This document shows, one piece after another, positions 27,282 through 37,242 of a stretch of DNA of 64,000 nucleotides. Under the pieces are notes generated by a model. The model was not told where the DNA came from, ran no database searches, and saw nothing but the letters and a program-made list of their open reading frames with translations. Position numbers and translations under genes: made by a program. The stretch spans positions 1,302,001 to 1,366,000 of the forward strand of contig NZ_CP060084.1 of NCBI RefSeq assembly GCF_014211975.1, read 5' to 3'. Position 1 is the first letter of the stretch. Every line of letters begins with the position of its first letter. This stretch comes from Teredinibacter haidensis. GTDB lineage: Bacteria; Pseudomonadota; Gammaproteobacteria; Pseudomonadales; Cellvibrionaceae.

Positions 27282-28604
27282 ATGGGAAATGGTTTAATTG
27301 TATCTGACGTAAAGAAACTTGAGATGATTACCAAGGAAGAGGCTCATCTTGTGTCAAAAGAAATTGTGAATGTGCGGGAGGAAGTTCAGGATTGCCCATA
27401 CTTAGAAGAGGCGCTAAAGGTTTTACCTGTTAAGGGGTATAGAAGTGCAATTGGAGCTTACTGGAATGCGGTCATTGACGACATTAGACAGAAAATAATT
27501 CATAGAAGTTTGGACTTGTTTAACAAAGAGGTTAATCCTAAGAAAACAATAGTTCATTATGAAGATTTCCAAGATCATGTGACTGACAATGATTTAATTG
27601 ATGGCGCATACAAAATTGGAGTCTTGAGCTGGGAAGGTAGGAAATTAATGCATCAATGTCGTGAAACAAGAAACATGTTTCATGGGCACCCCAAAAGTTC
27701 AGATCCTGGATTGCTTAAGGTTTTAAATTTAATATCAGATTGTAATAAGTATGTTCTTTCTCAAGAGTTTCCTCCTTCTATTATTAATATTGAAACTTAT
27801 CTTACGCAAATGGATTCGGTTGATTATTCGCGTAACAAAATTGCAGTTGATCAAGCATTTACAGATTTGCCCTCAGTATATAAAACTGAGCTATCCAATC
27901 GATTCTTGACAACATATATAAGTGAGAACATATCTAGTGACTTACGAGGAAATATCGAGTTTTGCGCTCCGATATTGTGGTCTTCTTTAACGAAAGAGGA
28001 TAAGAAGCAAATTGGTAAACGTTTTGATAAGCTCATTGTTGAGAGTGATCAAAAAAAGATAGACCGAGGCCTATCATATATCAACTTAGTGGCCGGAATG
28101 ATGTATGTTAATAAGGCTTCTAGACGAATTATTATAGAGCCAGTAGTTGATGAATTATTTGACTCTTTAGATGATTGGGATAAAGAATCAAAGTTGGTGA
28201 GAGAAATCAAACCATTTTCTCGTTTTATTCCAGAAGAATTATTGCCGAAATTTATACTAGCGATAACGAGAACATATGTAGGTTATGAGGGCAGTAGTAG
28301 TCGTTTTTCTCGGACTAATTTCTACTCAGACTCAGCTGCTCCAACTATCAAAGAAATGTTTCAATCTTTTGACGTTGAGAGTATAGATATTTTTGTTTCT
28401 ATAGTTAAAGAAGACACAAAAATTAGACGAAGAATCAAGGGGCAGGGCCAGTTGGATCGACTTAGAATCTTAGCTAATATTCTACTTGAAAATGAAATCG
28501 CTTCAGATGATTCCAACGACTTTATTGAAAGTCTATGCGATGAAGATAAAACAGAAGAGTTTTTTACAAAGATCCTTCCTAGGATCAAAAAAACTAACAA
28601 GTAG
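27282..28604 (+). CDS. Hypothetical protein with HEPN-like motif (cassette 50)
   Basis: 440 aa, no signal peptide, largely helical. Around residues 125-145 it reads LSWEGRKLMHQCRETRNMFHGHPKSSDPG; RETRNMFH fits the R-x(4-6)-H signature of HEPN ribonucleases, and the neighbouring SAIGAYWNAVIDDIRQKII segment fits a HEPN helix. The rest (about 190-440) is an uncharacterised helical region with basic patches. Possibly an RNA-cleaving defence or abortive-infection protein, but this rests on one motif. Confidence 0.6.
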   Translation: MGNGLIVSDVKKLEMITKEEAHLVSKEIVNVREEVQDCPYLEEALKVLPVKGYRSAIGAYWNAVIDDIRQKIIHRSLDLFNKEVNPKKTIVHYEDFQDHVTDNDLIDGAYKIGVLSWEGRKLMHQCRETRNMFHGHPKSSDPGLLKVLNLISDCNKYVLSQEFPPSIINIETYLTQMDSVDYSRNKIAVDQAFTDLPSVYKTELSNRFLTTYISENISSDLRGNIEFCAPILWSSLTKEDKKQIGKRFDKLIVESDQKKIDRGLSYINLVAGMMYVNKASRRIIIEPVVDELFDSLDDWDKESKLVREIKPFSRFIPEELLPKFILAITRTYVGYEGSSSRFSRTNFYSDSAAPTIKEMFQSFDVESIDIFVSIVKEDTKIRRRIKGQGQLDRLRILANILLENEIASDDSNDFIESLCDEDKTEEFFTKILPRIKKTNK

Positions 28605-28709
28605 CTGCACCTGACAAATATTGCTACGCTCGTTTTTGTGTATGTCGCGTAGCTCCATTTTACACAAAAACGCTCTCCGCAATATTCGCAGGTGAGCTAA
28701 GCGTTATAA
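28592..28709 (+). other. attC of cassette 50
   Basis: R'' AACTAACAAG to R' AGCGTTATAAG, crossover after 28703. The same attC type also ends the cassettes at 37122-37241, 42152-42270 and 52538-52655. Confidence 0.9.
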
Positions 28710-29113
28710 GCGCTCGTAGTTGGTTGTAAGGTTTTTCAGATATTTCAATTGAGCGCTGAGGCCCCTGAGGGTTTCGTGGAACCACTTTTAGGCTAAAAGG
28801 CCGCCTGTCGGCCGCCATAATTTGAGGTTAAGAGTGTTCGTTCTCGGTGCGAGTTATGCCAGCCAAGCTAAATTGTTAAAGAGCAACAATATAGCTTGTC
28901 TTAGTAAACAATTTGTTGGTGGTTGTTTGACTTCGTTTCAACCATCTTTGCGTCGGCTAAGTCAAAATATTGAAGAAGGGTCTTTGAGTAAGGTATTGTG
29001 GTCCTCACTAGAAAGTTCGGTACGGTTCCGCTTATAACAAATTACTTAAACATCGTTCCGGCCAAAAAGACGGCCTCCACTGGACGCAGCAAGCTGCGCC
29101 GTTTAGCAAAACG
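28704..29113 (+). repeat. Family A non-coding cassette, copy A13
   Basis: attC 29031-29119. Hairpin G-C version with one mismatch (TAGCTTGTCT). Confidence 0.9.
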
Positions 29114-29130
29114 TTATGTTTAAAATCGCT

Positions 29131-29643
29131 ATGAACAAAAATATTGTTTTATTTACACTGATTTTGGCGGGGTCTTCTCAAGCTGGCCCTTACTCCACAA
29201 TTGAAAATTTGAAGTGTAAGCCTGAGAGCGATGTATGTGAAACTCGCGTTAAGATACTGAAAGAAGGTGTTGAGGTCGTCGAAATATCTGGTCTTGAAGG
29301 CCCGATAATTCATTCTAGTGAAAATTCCCAAGTTCTATCTTGTGAATCCAATGCAGTTTTCGAAACCAAGGGCATTAAGGTTTTTGGCTACGACGGCAAA
29401 GAACTATTCTCATATCCCCATCTTGGGTATCAGCGGGAATGTGGAGTTTTAGCTGAGGGGGCATTGTATTGGTTTCTATACAATATAGTGGAGAATGATA
29501 AACCACAAAATAGTGTAGTCGTGCTCAACTCCAAAGGCGAAGTCGTTTTTAGGTCAGGCATAACTGTACTTACAGATTTTGGATTTTCCTACAATGGGGT
29601 GCCGCTCACGTTAACAGTCCCTGCACCAGATTGGCCGGGGTAA
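29131..29643 (+). CDS. Hypothetical secreted protein (cassette 52)
   Basis: 170 aa from ATG 29131; an in-frame ATG at 29116 touches the cassette junction and is an alternative. Signal peptide MNKNIVLFTLILAGSSQAG with cleavage after Ala18. The mature region has four Cys (LKCKPESDVCE, VLSCES, QRECGVL) and repeated short strands, so probably a periplasmic beta protein. No family recognised. Confidence 0.68.
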   Translation: MNKNIVLFTLILAGSSQAGPYSTIENLKCKPESDVCETRVKILKEGVEVVEISGLEGPIIHSSENSQVLSCESNAVFETKGIKVFGYDGKELFSYPHLGYQRECGVLAEGALYWFLYNIVENDKPQNSVVVLNSKGEVVFRSGITVLTDFGFSYNGVPLTLTVPAPDWPG

Positions 29644-29772
29644 ACATAACAAGGTTATTAACCATCGCCAGCAGGCTGGCTGGACCTCCACTGCGTTGCT
29701 TCGTTTGCGGTTTAAAGCTACGCTACCGCAAACAAATCACCTCCGTTTCGGCCGGTTATAACGGCGTTATGG
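29644..29772 (+). other. attC of cassette 52
   Basis: R'' ACATAACAAG to R' GGCGTTATGG, crossover after 29766. Confidence 0.85.
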
Positions 29773-30230
29773 CGGGTTTAAATAATTTGTATATGTCAAT
29801 TAGCTACATAGTAATTTGAGAGTTCGCAGTTTAGTAAGTGCAATCGTCGAGAAAGAATAAATAGCTTCACTCGGCGCAAGAATCTAGCGAAGTGGTTACA
29901 ATAGAAAGTATTGGAATAAGGTGAGTCTAAAACTGTTCGTTCCTTGGTTCACCGTTTAAGATTCCCCTGCGAAAAAAATAGGTAGTTCGCATCTTCAAGG
30001 CTCCATCAAGAAAGTGCGAATTGTAAGAATAGTAGTTTATACTGGTTGGGTTTTTAATAGGCTAAAGTTCCGCGTTCGCTCCACAAAGAGCGCTGTAGAA
30101 AGAAAGTGCCACCCAGCTCATAACAAATCGCTGCACTCGGACGCATATTGCTACGCTCGTTTTTATGTATGTCGCGGTGCTCCATTTTACATAAAAGCGC
30201 TCTCCGCAATATGCGCCGGTGAGCTCGGCG
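29767..30230 (+). repeat. Family B non-coding cassette, copy B10
   Basis: attC 30118-30236 (one base change, AAAAGCGC); type I 3' end; the first 50 bases after the common start are divergent. Confidence 0.9.
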
Positions 30231-30644
30231 TTATAGCGGTCTTTAGCATTTTACATTTTTAGGTGAGTCTCAAGTATCCCTTACCTTACTTCGTAGGGGC
30301 TTGGCCAAGCAGTCGGATCTTAAATTGCGAGATTCTACATCGCTAACGTAGTTTCTTTATCGTTGGTGGTATTTAACTACGAGTCTTTTCCCGTTTGGAT
30401 ATTGTGCTGTTGCTCGGCTTTTGTCAGTAGTGGTAGTGTTTAGAGGGAAATGGCGTGCGGCGGTCTGGTCGTTATTGTCGGCGATAGCTTTGTTAGAGAA
30501 ATGGGGACGGTTTGTAGGTATGAACGCTGCCTTGCTATAACAAAGTCATCAAACCTGACACTTTTTACTGCATTCCATGTTGTGCATGCCTGCGGCATAA
30601 TCGCACAACATTACATTACGTAAAAAGTGCAGTTTATAACAACG
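30231..30644 (+). repeat. Family C non-coding cassette, copy C3
   Basis: attC 30534-30650. Tandem with C4. Confidence 0.88.
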
Positions 30645-31060
30645 TTATAGCGGTCTTTAGCATTTTATATTTTTAGATGAGCCTCAAGTATCCCTTACCT
30701 TACTTCGTAGGGTGCTTGGTTAAGCAGTTGGATCGTAACTCGCGAGATTCGGCATCGCTAACGTAGTTTCTTTATCGTTGGTGGTATTTAACTACGAGTC
30801 TTTTCCAGTTTGGATGTTGTTCTGTTGCTCAGCCTTTTTTAGTGGTTGTAGTGTTTAGACGGGCAGTAGCTTGGTATGGCTTGGTCGTTATTGTCGGCGA
30901 TGGCTTTGTTAGATATATGGGGAAAGTTTGTAGGTATGAACGCTGCCTTGCTATAACAAAGTCATCAAACCTGACACTTTTTACTGCATTCCATGTTGTG
31001 CATGCCTGCGGCATAATTGCACAACATTCCATTACATAAAAAGTGCAGTTTATAACAACG
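30645..31060 (+). repeat. Family C non-coding cassette, copy C4
   Basis: attC 30950-31066. Slightly diverged body; GTAGTT/AACTAC stem kept. Confidence 0.88.
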
Positions 31061-31108
31061 TTAAATGTCACGATATCTGAAAGATCTAAACTATTAATGG
31101 AAAGAAAT

Positions 31109-31537
31109 ATGAAGAAGTTATTACTTATTGGAATTCTTGTAATTTTTAGCACCAATGTAATTGCTGGTGATGTCTGCGATAAGGCGTCTAAAGAGTTTGC
31201 GCAGGCTGTCGAGGTATATAAGAAAGAAGGTGGCACAGCTTTTATGAAGCGCGTTCTTAAAAATGGTCCATTAGAAAATGACACGAGATCATTGAGTCAG
31301 GCGCAAGCACTAGGGCAAATCGAGCAATTTTTCGGCCCTATAGAAACAGCTTCGGTTTTAAGCACAAAAGCTCTCGGATCAAAATCATGCTATATCATCG
31401 GCATATTGGAGTATCAAAATGGGCCAGCTTTTGCGGTAGCAAACTACTACAGTGGCTCAAAAGGCGTTGGTGCTACATCAATGTTTTTCCAAACAGAACC
31501 CGAAAAAATATTACCTAAGCAGTTTCTTGTTCAGTAA
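31109..31537 (+). CDS. Hypothetical secreted protein (cassette 56)
   Basis: 142 aa from ATG 31109, with GGAAAG at 31099-31104. Signal peptide MKKLLLIGILVIFSTNVIAG, mature start near Gly20. One Cys near the mature N-terminus (DVCDKA) and one mid-protein (KSCYIIG) could pair. Contains a helical half (KEFAQAVEVYKKEGGTAFMKRVL) and a strand half (YIIGILEYQNGPAFAVANYYSG). Periplasmic; function unknown. Confidence 0.7.
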   Translation: MKKLLLIGILVIFSTNVIAGDVCDKASKEFAQAVEVYKKEGGTAFMKRVLKNGPLENDTRSLSQAQALGQIEQFFGPIETASVLSTKALGSKSCYIIGILEYQNGPAFAVANYYSGSKGVGATSMFFQTEPEKILPKQFLVQ

Positions 31538-31540
31538 AAC

Positions 31541-31599
31541 ATTTAACAAGCTAAGTCAGCAGGACGCCGCAAGCGGCGCCTCTGCTTAGGGCGTTAGAA
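31541..31599 (+). other. attC of cassette 56 (short form)
   Basis: About 59 bp: R'' ATTTAACAAG to R' GGGCGTTAGA, crossover after 31593. Arms GCTAAGTCAGCAGG and CCTCTGCTTAGG. Confidence 0.85.
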
Positions 31600-31633
31600 A
31601 TCATATTGGTATTTCCTACCAAGGAGAAAGTAC

Positions 31634-32782
31634 TTGCAAGAAAGTATTGAAAGAGAAGCAGATGCGTGGGATTGGCTCAAAAGTTTTCAAACAGAATTTC
31701 CTGGCTATAAAGAGCTCTTTGATTTAAATACAAGATTTAGTCGTGAGCATTCAAAGGATTCCCCATCCGACGAAAAGCTGGAGTCGATTTTAGAGGACTT
31801 TCATAACTTGGTTGAAACTAATGGCGTTATTCTTTCTACATCCACTACCGGACGATTTATAAATAGTATTGAGGATAAAGAAGTAGGCTCTAGCGCTTTG
31901 AAAGTATTCCTAGGGAAGGCCGATAAGGAATTGGAGGGAACTCTTAGTGCACTTCTATTTAGAAAAGGGCTTAGGAAAAAGCTATTACCTGAAAAGCAGG
32001 CATATCTCAATTTACTGGCGGAAATACGTGCTGATTCACGTCGTCAGCTTGAAGCGCTTACCGAAACAGAGCAGGAGTTATCCAACCGTTGTCGAGTATC
32101 TGAGCAGTTGGTCTTAGGTTTAGATTCGAGAGTTAAAAAAGCCATAGAAGAAGCGGAGTCTCAAAAAGATACTTTTATTGGTAAAGTTAATAATGAAATT
32201 GACCTAAAATTAAAAGATGCAAATTCTGAAGTCCAAGAGAGAATTGATGAATTAAAAAATATACTGAAAGACGAAACAGAATCTGCTAAAGAACGAATTA
32301 ATAATTTTGTGGCAGCCTATAAAAGTGAAATGCAGCTTCAGGCGCCAGTCTCTTTTTGGGAGGAAAATAAGAAGTTTCACCGGAATAGAGCAAAGTATTT
32401 TGGAATTGCGTCGTTAATTATTTCTCCAATTATATTCGCGATGATTACATGGATAGGATGGGAGGTTCTTTCAACGGAGAAGGTGTTATGGGGGAAAGTT
32501 GGTGTTGTAATATTTGCCACGTCATTGGCTGTATGGTTAATACGAATATTAGTGAGAATGTATTTAAGCCATAATCACCTAGAGCTTAGCTCTCAAGAAC
32601 GTATTATTATGACTAAATCTTACTTAGCGCTACTTAGCGAAGGCGGTGCTTCATCTCCTGAAGAGCGACAGCTAGTTCTTCAATCAATATTTAGGCCAGC
32701 AGCAACAGGAATAATTACGGATGATGGCGCCCCACCGAATGTTATTGAGCTGATAAATAGAATTCCAACTGGTAGAAAATGA
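31634..32782 (+). CDS. Coiled-coil membrane protein, DUF6161-like (cassette 57)
   Basis: 382 aa from TTG 31634, strongly supported by AAGGAG at 31621-31626. Soluble N-terminal half (1-130), a long coiled coil (about 130-230; EIDLKLKDANSEVQERIDEL), two membrane helices (about 257-277 and 285-307), then RMYLSHNHLELSSQERIIMTKSYLALLSEGGA and LQSIFRPAATGIITDDGAPP, which look like the C-terminal part of DUF6161 proteins. Membrane-anchored; function unknown. Such coiled-coil plus two-helix designs are common in defence effectors, but that is an inference. Confidence 0.72.
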   Translation: MQESIEREADAWDWLKSFQTEFPGYKELFDLNTRFSREHSKDSPSDEKLESILEDFHNLVETNGVILSTSTTGRFINSIEDKEVGSSALKVFLGKADKELEGTLSALLFRKGLRKKLLPEKQAYLNLLAEIRADSRRQLEALTETEQELSNRCRVSEQLVLGLDSRVKKAIEEAESQKDTFIGKVNNEIDLKLKDANSEVQERIDELKNILKDETESAKERINNFVAAYKSEMQLQAPVSFWEENKKFHRNRAKYFGIASLIISPIIFAMITWIGWEVLSTEKVLWGKVGVVIFATSLAVWLIRILVRMYLSHNHLELSSQERIIMTKSYLALLSEGGASSPEERQLVLQSIFRPAATGIITDDGAPPNVIELINRIPTGRK

Positions 32783-32900
32783 TTCTAACAAACGGCTTCA
32801 CGCAGACGCCCAAACCTACACTGTTTTTGTGGGTTTCGCTTCGCTGCACTTTACCACAAAAACAGCTACGGCTTGGGCGCTGGTGAGCCGGGCGTTATGC
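32783..32900 (+). other. attC of cassette 57
   Basis: R'' TTCTAACAA to R' GGGCGTTATGC, crossover after 32894. Confidence 0.9.
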
Positions 32901-32926
32901 AAGCGCCACGTTAAGGAGAATCGAAT

Positions 32927-33238
32927 ATGTTTGATGAAAAGGATATAAAAACATACTTACTAATTAGAAAGGGTGTAAAAGCCAATAAATGGTTAAGTTT
33001 TTTGTTTATTGTGTTTAGTTTTATTTGTCCGGTATTTGGTTGGGCCCCATTTGATATTCCACCATCTAACATGCCCCTAATTGGATCTTTGTTTGGGGTT
33101 CAATTTTTGTTTTATAATACTCCGAAATATGGCGCCGAAGCAGCATGTAGCTTGATCCAAAAGGCTATCAATAGAGACACTGAATCTCTAACTCTTTATG
33201 CTGAGCTTAAGAAAAATGGAAAAATAGAAAATGCATAA
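32927..33238 (+). CDS. Hypothetical small membrane protein (cassette 58)
   Basis: 103 aa with AAGGAGAAT upstream (32914-32922). One or two hydrophobic segments (WLSFLFIVFSFICPVFGWAPF and MPLIGSLFGVQFLFY) followed by a helical cytoplasmic tail. The stop is part of the attC R'' core. Function unknown. Confidence 0.7.
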   Translation: MFDEKDIKTYLLIRKGVKANKWLSFLFIVFSFICPVFGWAPFDIPPSNMPLIGSLFGVQFLFYNTPKYGAEAACSLIQKAINRDTESLTLYAELKKNGKIENA

Positions 33239-33346
33239 CAAAACGTGCCAGCAGACATTTTGGTCGGCACTCCATTTTGTGTATGGCTTCGCCATTTTAC
33301 ACAAAACTCCACGCCAACCAAAATGCAGCTGCACTCCGCGTTATAA
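33234..33346 (+). other. attC of cassette 58
   Basis: R'' GCATAACAA to R' CGCGTTATAAG, crossover after 33340; close relative of the attC at 53632-53744. Confidence 0.9.
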
Positions 33347-33748
33347 GCGCTCGTAGTTGGTTGTAAGGTTTTTACGTGTTTCAATTGAGAAACGAGCTTT
33401 CTGAGAGCTTTGTGTAACCACTTTTAAGCTAAAGGGCCGCCTGTCGGCCGCCATAATTTGAGGTTAAGAACGTTCGTTACCGGTGCGGGTAATGCCAGCC
33501 AAACTAAATTGTTAAAGAGCAACAATATAGCTTGGCTTAGTAAACAATTTGTTGGTGGTTGTTTGACTTCGTTTCAACCATCTTTGCGTCGGCTAAGTAA
33601 AAATATTGAAGAAGGGTCTTTGAGTAAGGTATTGTGGTCCTCACTAGAAAGTTCGGTACGGTTCCGCTTATAACAAATTACTTAAACATCGTTCCGGCCA
33701 AAAGACGGCCTCCACTGGACGCAGCAAGCTGCGCCGTTTAGCAAAACG
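33341..33748 (+). repeat. Family A non-coding cassette, copy A14
   Basis: attC 33667-33754. Hairpin arms carry an A-C mismatch (CAAACTA/TAGCTTG). Confidence 0.9.
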
Positions 33749-34162
33749 TTATAGCGGTCTTTAGCATTTTACATTTTTAGGTGAGTCTCAAGTATCCCTT
33801 ACCTTACTTCGTAGGGGCTTGGTTAAGCAGTTGGATCGTAAATTGCGAGATTCTACATCGCTAACGTAGTTTCTTTATCGTTGGTGGTATTTAACTACGA
33901 GTCTTTGTCAGTTTGGATGTTGTGCTGTTGCTCGGCTTTTGTCGTTGGTGGCAGTGTTTAAAGGGTAATAGGTCGGGGCGGTCTGGTCGGTATTGTCGGC
34001 AAAGGCTTTGTTAGAGAAATGGGGAAAGTTTGTAGGTATGAACGCTGCCTTGCTATAACAAAGTCATCAAACCTGACACTTTTTACTCCATTTCATGTTG
34101 TGCATGCCTGCGGCATAATTGCACAACATTCCATTACGTAAAAAGTGCAGTTTATAACAACG
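33749..34162 (+). repeat. Family C non-coding cassette, copy C5
   Basis: attC 34052-34168 (ACTCCATTTCATG variant). Confidence 0.88.
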
Positions 34163-34628
34163 TTATGGCGGGTTTAAATAATTTGTATATCGTTCTAGAG
34201 TTCGTCAGAATTTGAGAGTACGAAGTTTAGTAAGTGCAATCGTCGATAAAGAACAAATAGTTTCACTTGGTACAAGAGTCTAGCGAAGTGGTTACAATAG
34301 AAAGTATTGGAATAAGGTGAGTCTAAAACCATTCGTTCCTTGGCTCACCGTTTAAGATTCCACTGCGAAACAAAAATGGGTAGTTCGCATCTTCAAAGCT
34401 CCATCAAGAAGGTACGAACTAAAATAATAGTAGTTTAAACTGGTTGGGTTTTTAATAGGCTAAAGTTCCGCGTTTGCTCCACAAAGAGCGCTGTAGAGAA
34501 TAAGTGCCACCCAGCTCATAACAAATCGCTGCACTCGGACGCATATTGCTACGCTCGTTTTTATGTATGTCGCGGTGCTCCATTTTACATAAAAACGCTC
34601 TCCGCAATATGCGCCGGTGAGCTCGGCG
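34163..34628 (+). repeat. Family B non-coding cassette, copy B11
   Basis: attC 34516-34634; type I 3' end. Confidence 0.9.
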
Positions 34629-35043
34629 TTATAGCGGTCTTGAGCATTTTACATTTTTAGGTGAGCCTCAAGTATCCCTTACCTTACTTCGAAGGGTGCT
34701 TGGTCAAGCAGTTTGATCGTAAATCGCAAGATTCGGCATCGCTAACGTAGTTTCTTTATCGTTGGTGGTATTTAACTACGAGTCTTTTCCCGTTTGGATA
34801 TTGTGCTGTTGCTCGGCTTTTGTCAGTAGTGGTAGTGTTTAGAGGGAAATGGCGTGCGGCGGTCTGGTCGTTATTGTCGGCGATAGCTTTGTTAGAGAAA
34901 TGGGGACGGTTTGTAGGTATGAACGCTGCCTTGCTATAACAAAGTCATCAAACCTGACACTTTTTACTGCATTCCATGTTGTGCATGCCTGCGGCATAAT
35001 CGCACAACATTACATTACGTAAAAAGTGCAGTTTATAACAACG
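34629..35043 (+). repeat. Family C non-coding cassette, copy C6
   Basis: attC 34933-35049. Confidence 0.88.
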
Positions 35044-35503
35044 TTACTTGTCTATTAAAAAATGTTTGGTGTGTATTTAAGCTTTGGTGGGGTGTTCCTA
35101 AATTCGAAACCCTCCATCAAGTTTAGGTAAGCCACCGTTGGTCGCTTACAACGTGCTTCGTAATAAGCAGATTTGGTAATCCGGTAAAGCTTCGTTGCAA
35201 AAAAGCGCAACCAAGCTTTACCTAGCAAAGGGAATTTGCGGCTTATTCCTCCCGTTCGTTCCTTTCTGTTGGTTGCCATAATCACTTGTTGTTTTGGGTC
35301 AATTTTATGCCTTCTGTTTTGGCTATCCCACGGTTATAGTTGGGTCCAACCAAAGCTTCAGGCTTTTTAAACAAATACAGCAATTGGCGTAGCAGCGTAG
35401 TTCAAAGCGAGTAGGTGTTTGGTACAAGTAACAAACCAAGCCAGAAGGACTTACTTTGCTGTCGCTTCGCTCCAAAACGCAAAGTAAGCCTCTGCTTGGG
35501 GCG
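35044..35503 (+). repeat. Family D cassette, copy D4
   Basis: attC 35426-35509. Confidence 0.88.
35055..35285 (-). CDS. Possible 76-aa basic protein of family D cassette (copy 4)
   Basis: Same reverse frame as the other D copies, one residue shorter at the C-terminus. Intact; coding status unproven. Confidence 0.35.
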   Translation of the reverse strand: MIMATNRKERTGGISRKFPLLGKAWLRFFATKLYRITKSAYYEARCKRPTVAYLNLMEGFEFRNTPPKLKYTPNIF

Positions 35504-35913
35504 TTATAAGCGCTCGTAGTTGGTTGTAAGGTTTTTACGTGTTTCAATTGAACGCTGAGCTTTACTGAAAGTTTTGTGGGATCACCTTTAAGCTAAAAGG
35601 CCGCCTGTCGGCCGCCATAGTTTGAGGTTAGGAGTGTTCGTTCTCGGTGCGAGTTATACCAGCCAAACTAAATTGTTAAAGAACAACAATATAGTTTGGC
35701 TTAGTCAATCAGTTTGTTGCTGGTTGTTTGACTTCGTTTCGACCATCTTTGCGTCGGCTAAGTCAAAATATTGAAGAAGGCTCTTTGAGTAAGGTATTGT
35801 GGTCCTCACTAGAAGGTTCAGTGCGGTTCCGCTTATAACAAATTACTTAAACATCGTTCCGGCCAAAAGACGGCCTCCACTGGACGCAGCAAGCTGCGCC
35901 GTTTAGCAAAACG
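35504..35913 (+). repeat. Family A non-coding cassette, copy A15
   Basis: attC 35832-35919. First of three tandem A copies; hairpin paired (A-T). Confidence 0.9.
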
Positions 35914-36322
35914 TTATAAGCGCTCGTGGTTGGTTGTAATGTTTTTACGTGTTTCAATTGATCAACGAGCTTTACTGAAAGTTTTGTGGGATCACCTTTA
36001 AGCTAAAAGGCCGCCTGTCGGCCGCCATAGTTTGAGATTAAGAGTGTTCGTTCCCGGTGCGGGTAATGCCAGCTAAACCAAATTGTTAAAGAGCAACAAT
36101 ATAGCTTGGCTTAGTAAATAATTTGTTGGTGGTTGTTTGGCTTCGTTCCAACCATCTTTGCGTCGGCTAAGTCAGAATATTGAAGAAGGGTCTTTGAGTA
36201 AGGTATTGTGGTCCTCACTAGAAAGTTCGGTACGGTTCCGCTTATAACAAATTGCTTAAACATCGTTCCGGCCAAAAGACGGCCTCCACTGGACGCAGCA
36301 AGCTGCGCCGTTTAGCAAAACG
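35914..36322 (+). repeat. Family A non-coding cassette, copy A16
   Basis: attC 36241-36328. Left hairpin arm diverged (AGCTAAACCA). Confidence 0.9.
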
Positions 36323-36731
36323 TTATAAGCGCTCGTAGTTGGTTGTAAGGTTTTTACGTGTTTCAATTGAGAAACGAGCTTTCTGAGAGCTTTGTGTAAC
36401 CACTTTTAAGCTAAAGGGCCGCCTGTCGGCCGCCATAATTTGAGGTTAAGAGCGTTCGTTCCCGGTGCGGGTAATGCCAGCCAAACTAAATTGTTAAAGA
36501 GCAACAATATAGCTTGGCTTAGTAAACAATTTGTTGGTGGTTGTTTGACTTCGTTTCAACCATCTTTGCGTCGGCTAAGTCAAAATATTGAAGAAGGGTC
36601 TTTGAGTAAGGTATTGTGGTCCTCACTAGCAGGTTCAGTGCGGTTCCGCTTATAACAAATTACTTAAACATCGTTCCGGCCGAAAAGACGGCCTCCACTG
36701 GACGCAGCAAGCTGCGCCGTTTAGCAAAACG
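36323..36731 (+). repeat. Family A non-coding cassette, copy A17
   Basis: attC 36650-36737. A-C mismatch in the hairpin. Confidence 0.9.
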
Positions 36732-36747
36732 TTATGTGTAAGCGAGT

Positions 36748-37128
36748 ATGAGGATGGAGTGGTCTCAAATCGAAATATTTAAAGGTATTGATCTTAACGA
36801 TTCATTTGTTCTGAGTTGGTATTACGAAGCTGATAATGTATCTTTCGAATTGGACGCAAGTATTTGGCCTGAATCCGAGTATTACTCAACGCCTAAGAAA
36901 AATGAATATACCTGTTACCGAAAAGCAACACTTGAGTTTGTGGGGGTAAAGAAGGTGAGTGGCTTAAAGTTAAGAGAGTTAGTTCAGCCAACTACAGATC
37001 CTGATGGATCAGTTGATTACGGCAAAATTGACGAACTCAATGTTGCCGATGATTCATTTCTTGTTGTGGGTGATTTTGGCAAAGTTAATATTCAAGGTGG
37101 GGAACTTCGATTTGAAGTCCACACATAA
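36748..37128 (+). CDS. Hypothetical protein (cassette 67)
   Basis: 126 aa (an alternative start ATG at 36754 gives 124). Begins MEWSQIEIFKGIDLNDSFVLSWYYEADNVSFELDASIW and continues KNEYTCYRKATLEFVGVKKVSGL, a layout seen in a family of orphan cytoplasmic proteins often carried on islands. No enzymatic motif, signal or membrane segment. The stop is in the attC. Confidence 0.65.
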   Translation: MRMEWSQIEIFKGIDLNDSFVLSWYYEADNVSFELDASIWPESEYYSTPKKNEYTCYRKATLEFVGVKKVSGLKLRELVQPTTDPDGSVDYGKIDELNVADDSFLVVGDFGKVNIQGGELRFEVHT

Positions 37129-37241
37129 CAAAAAGCTGCACCTGACAAATATTGCTACGCTCGTTTTTGTGTATGTCGCGTAGCTCCATTCTACACAAAA
37201 ACGCTCTCTAGCAATATTTGCAGGTGAGCTTGGCGTTATGC
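37122..37241 (+). other. attC of cassette 67
   Basis: R'' CACATAACAA to R' GGCGTTATGC, crossover after 37235; carries a 2-base variation (CTCTCTAGCAATATTTG) relative to 28592-28709. Confidence 0.9.
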
Positions 37242-37242
37242 A

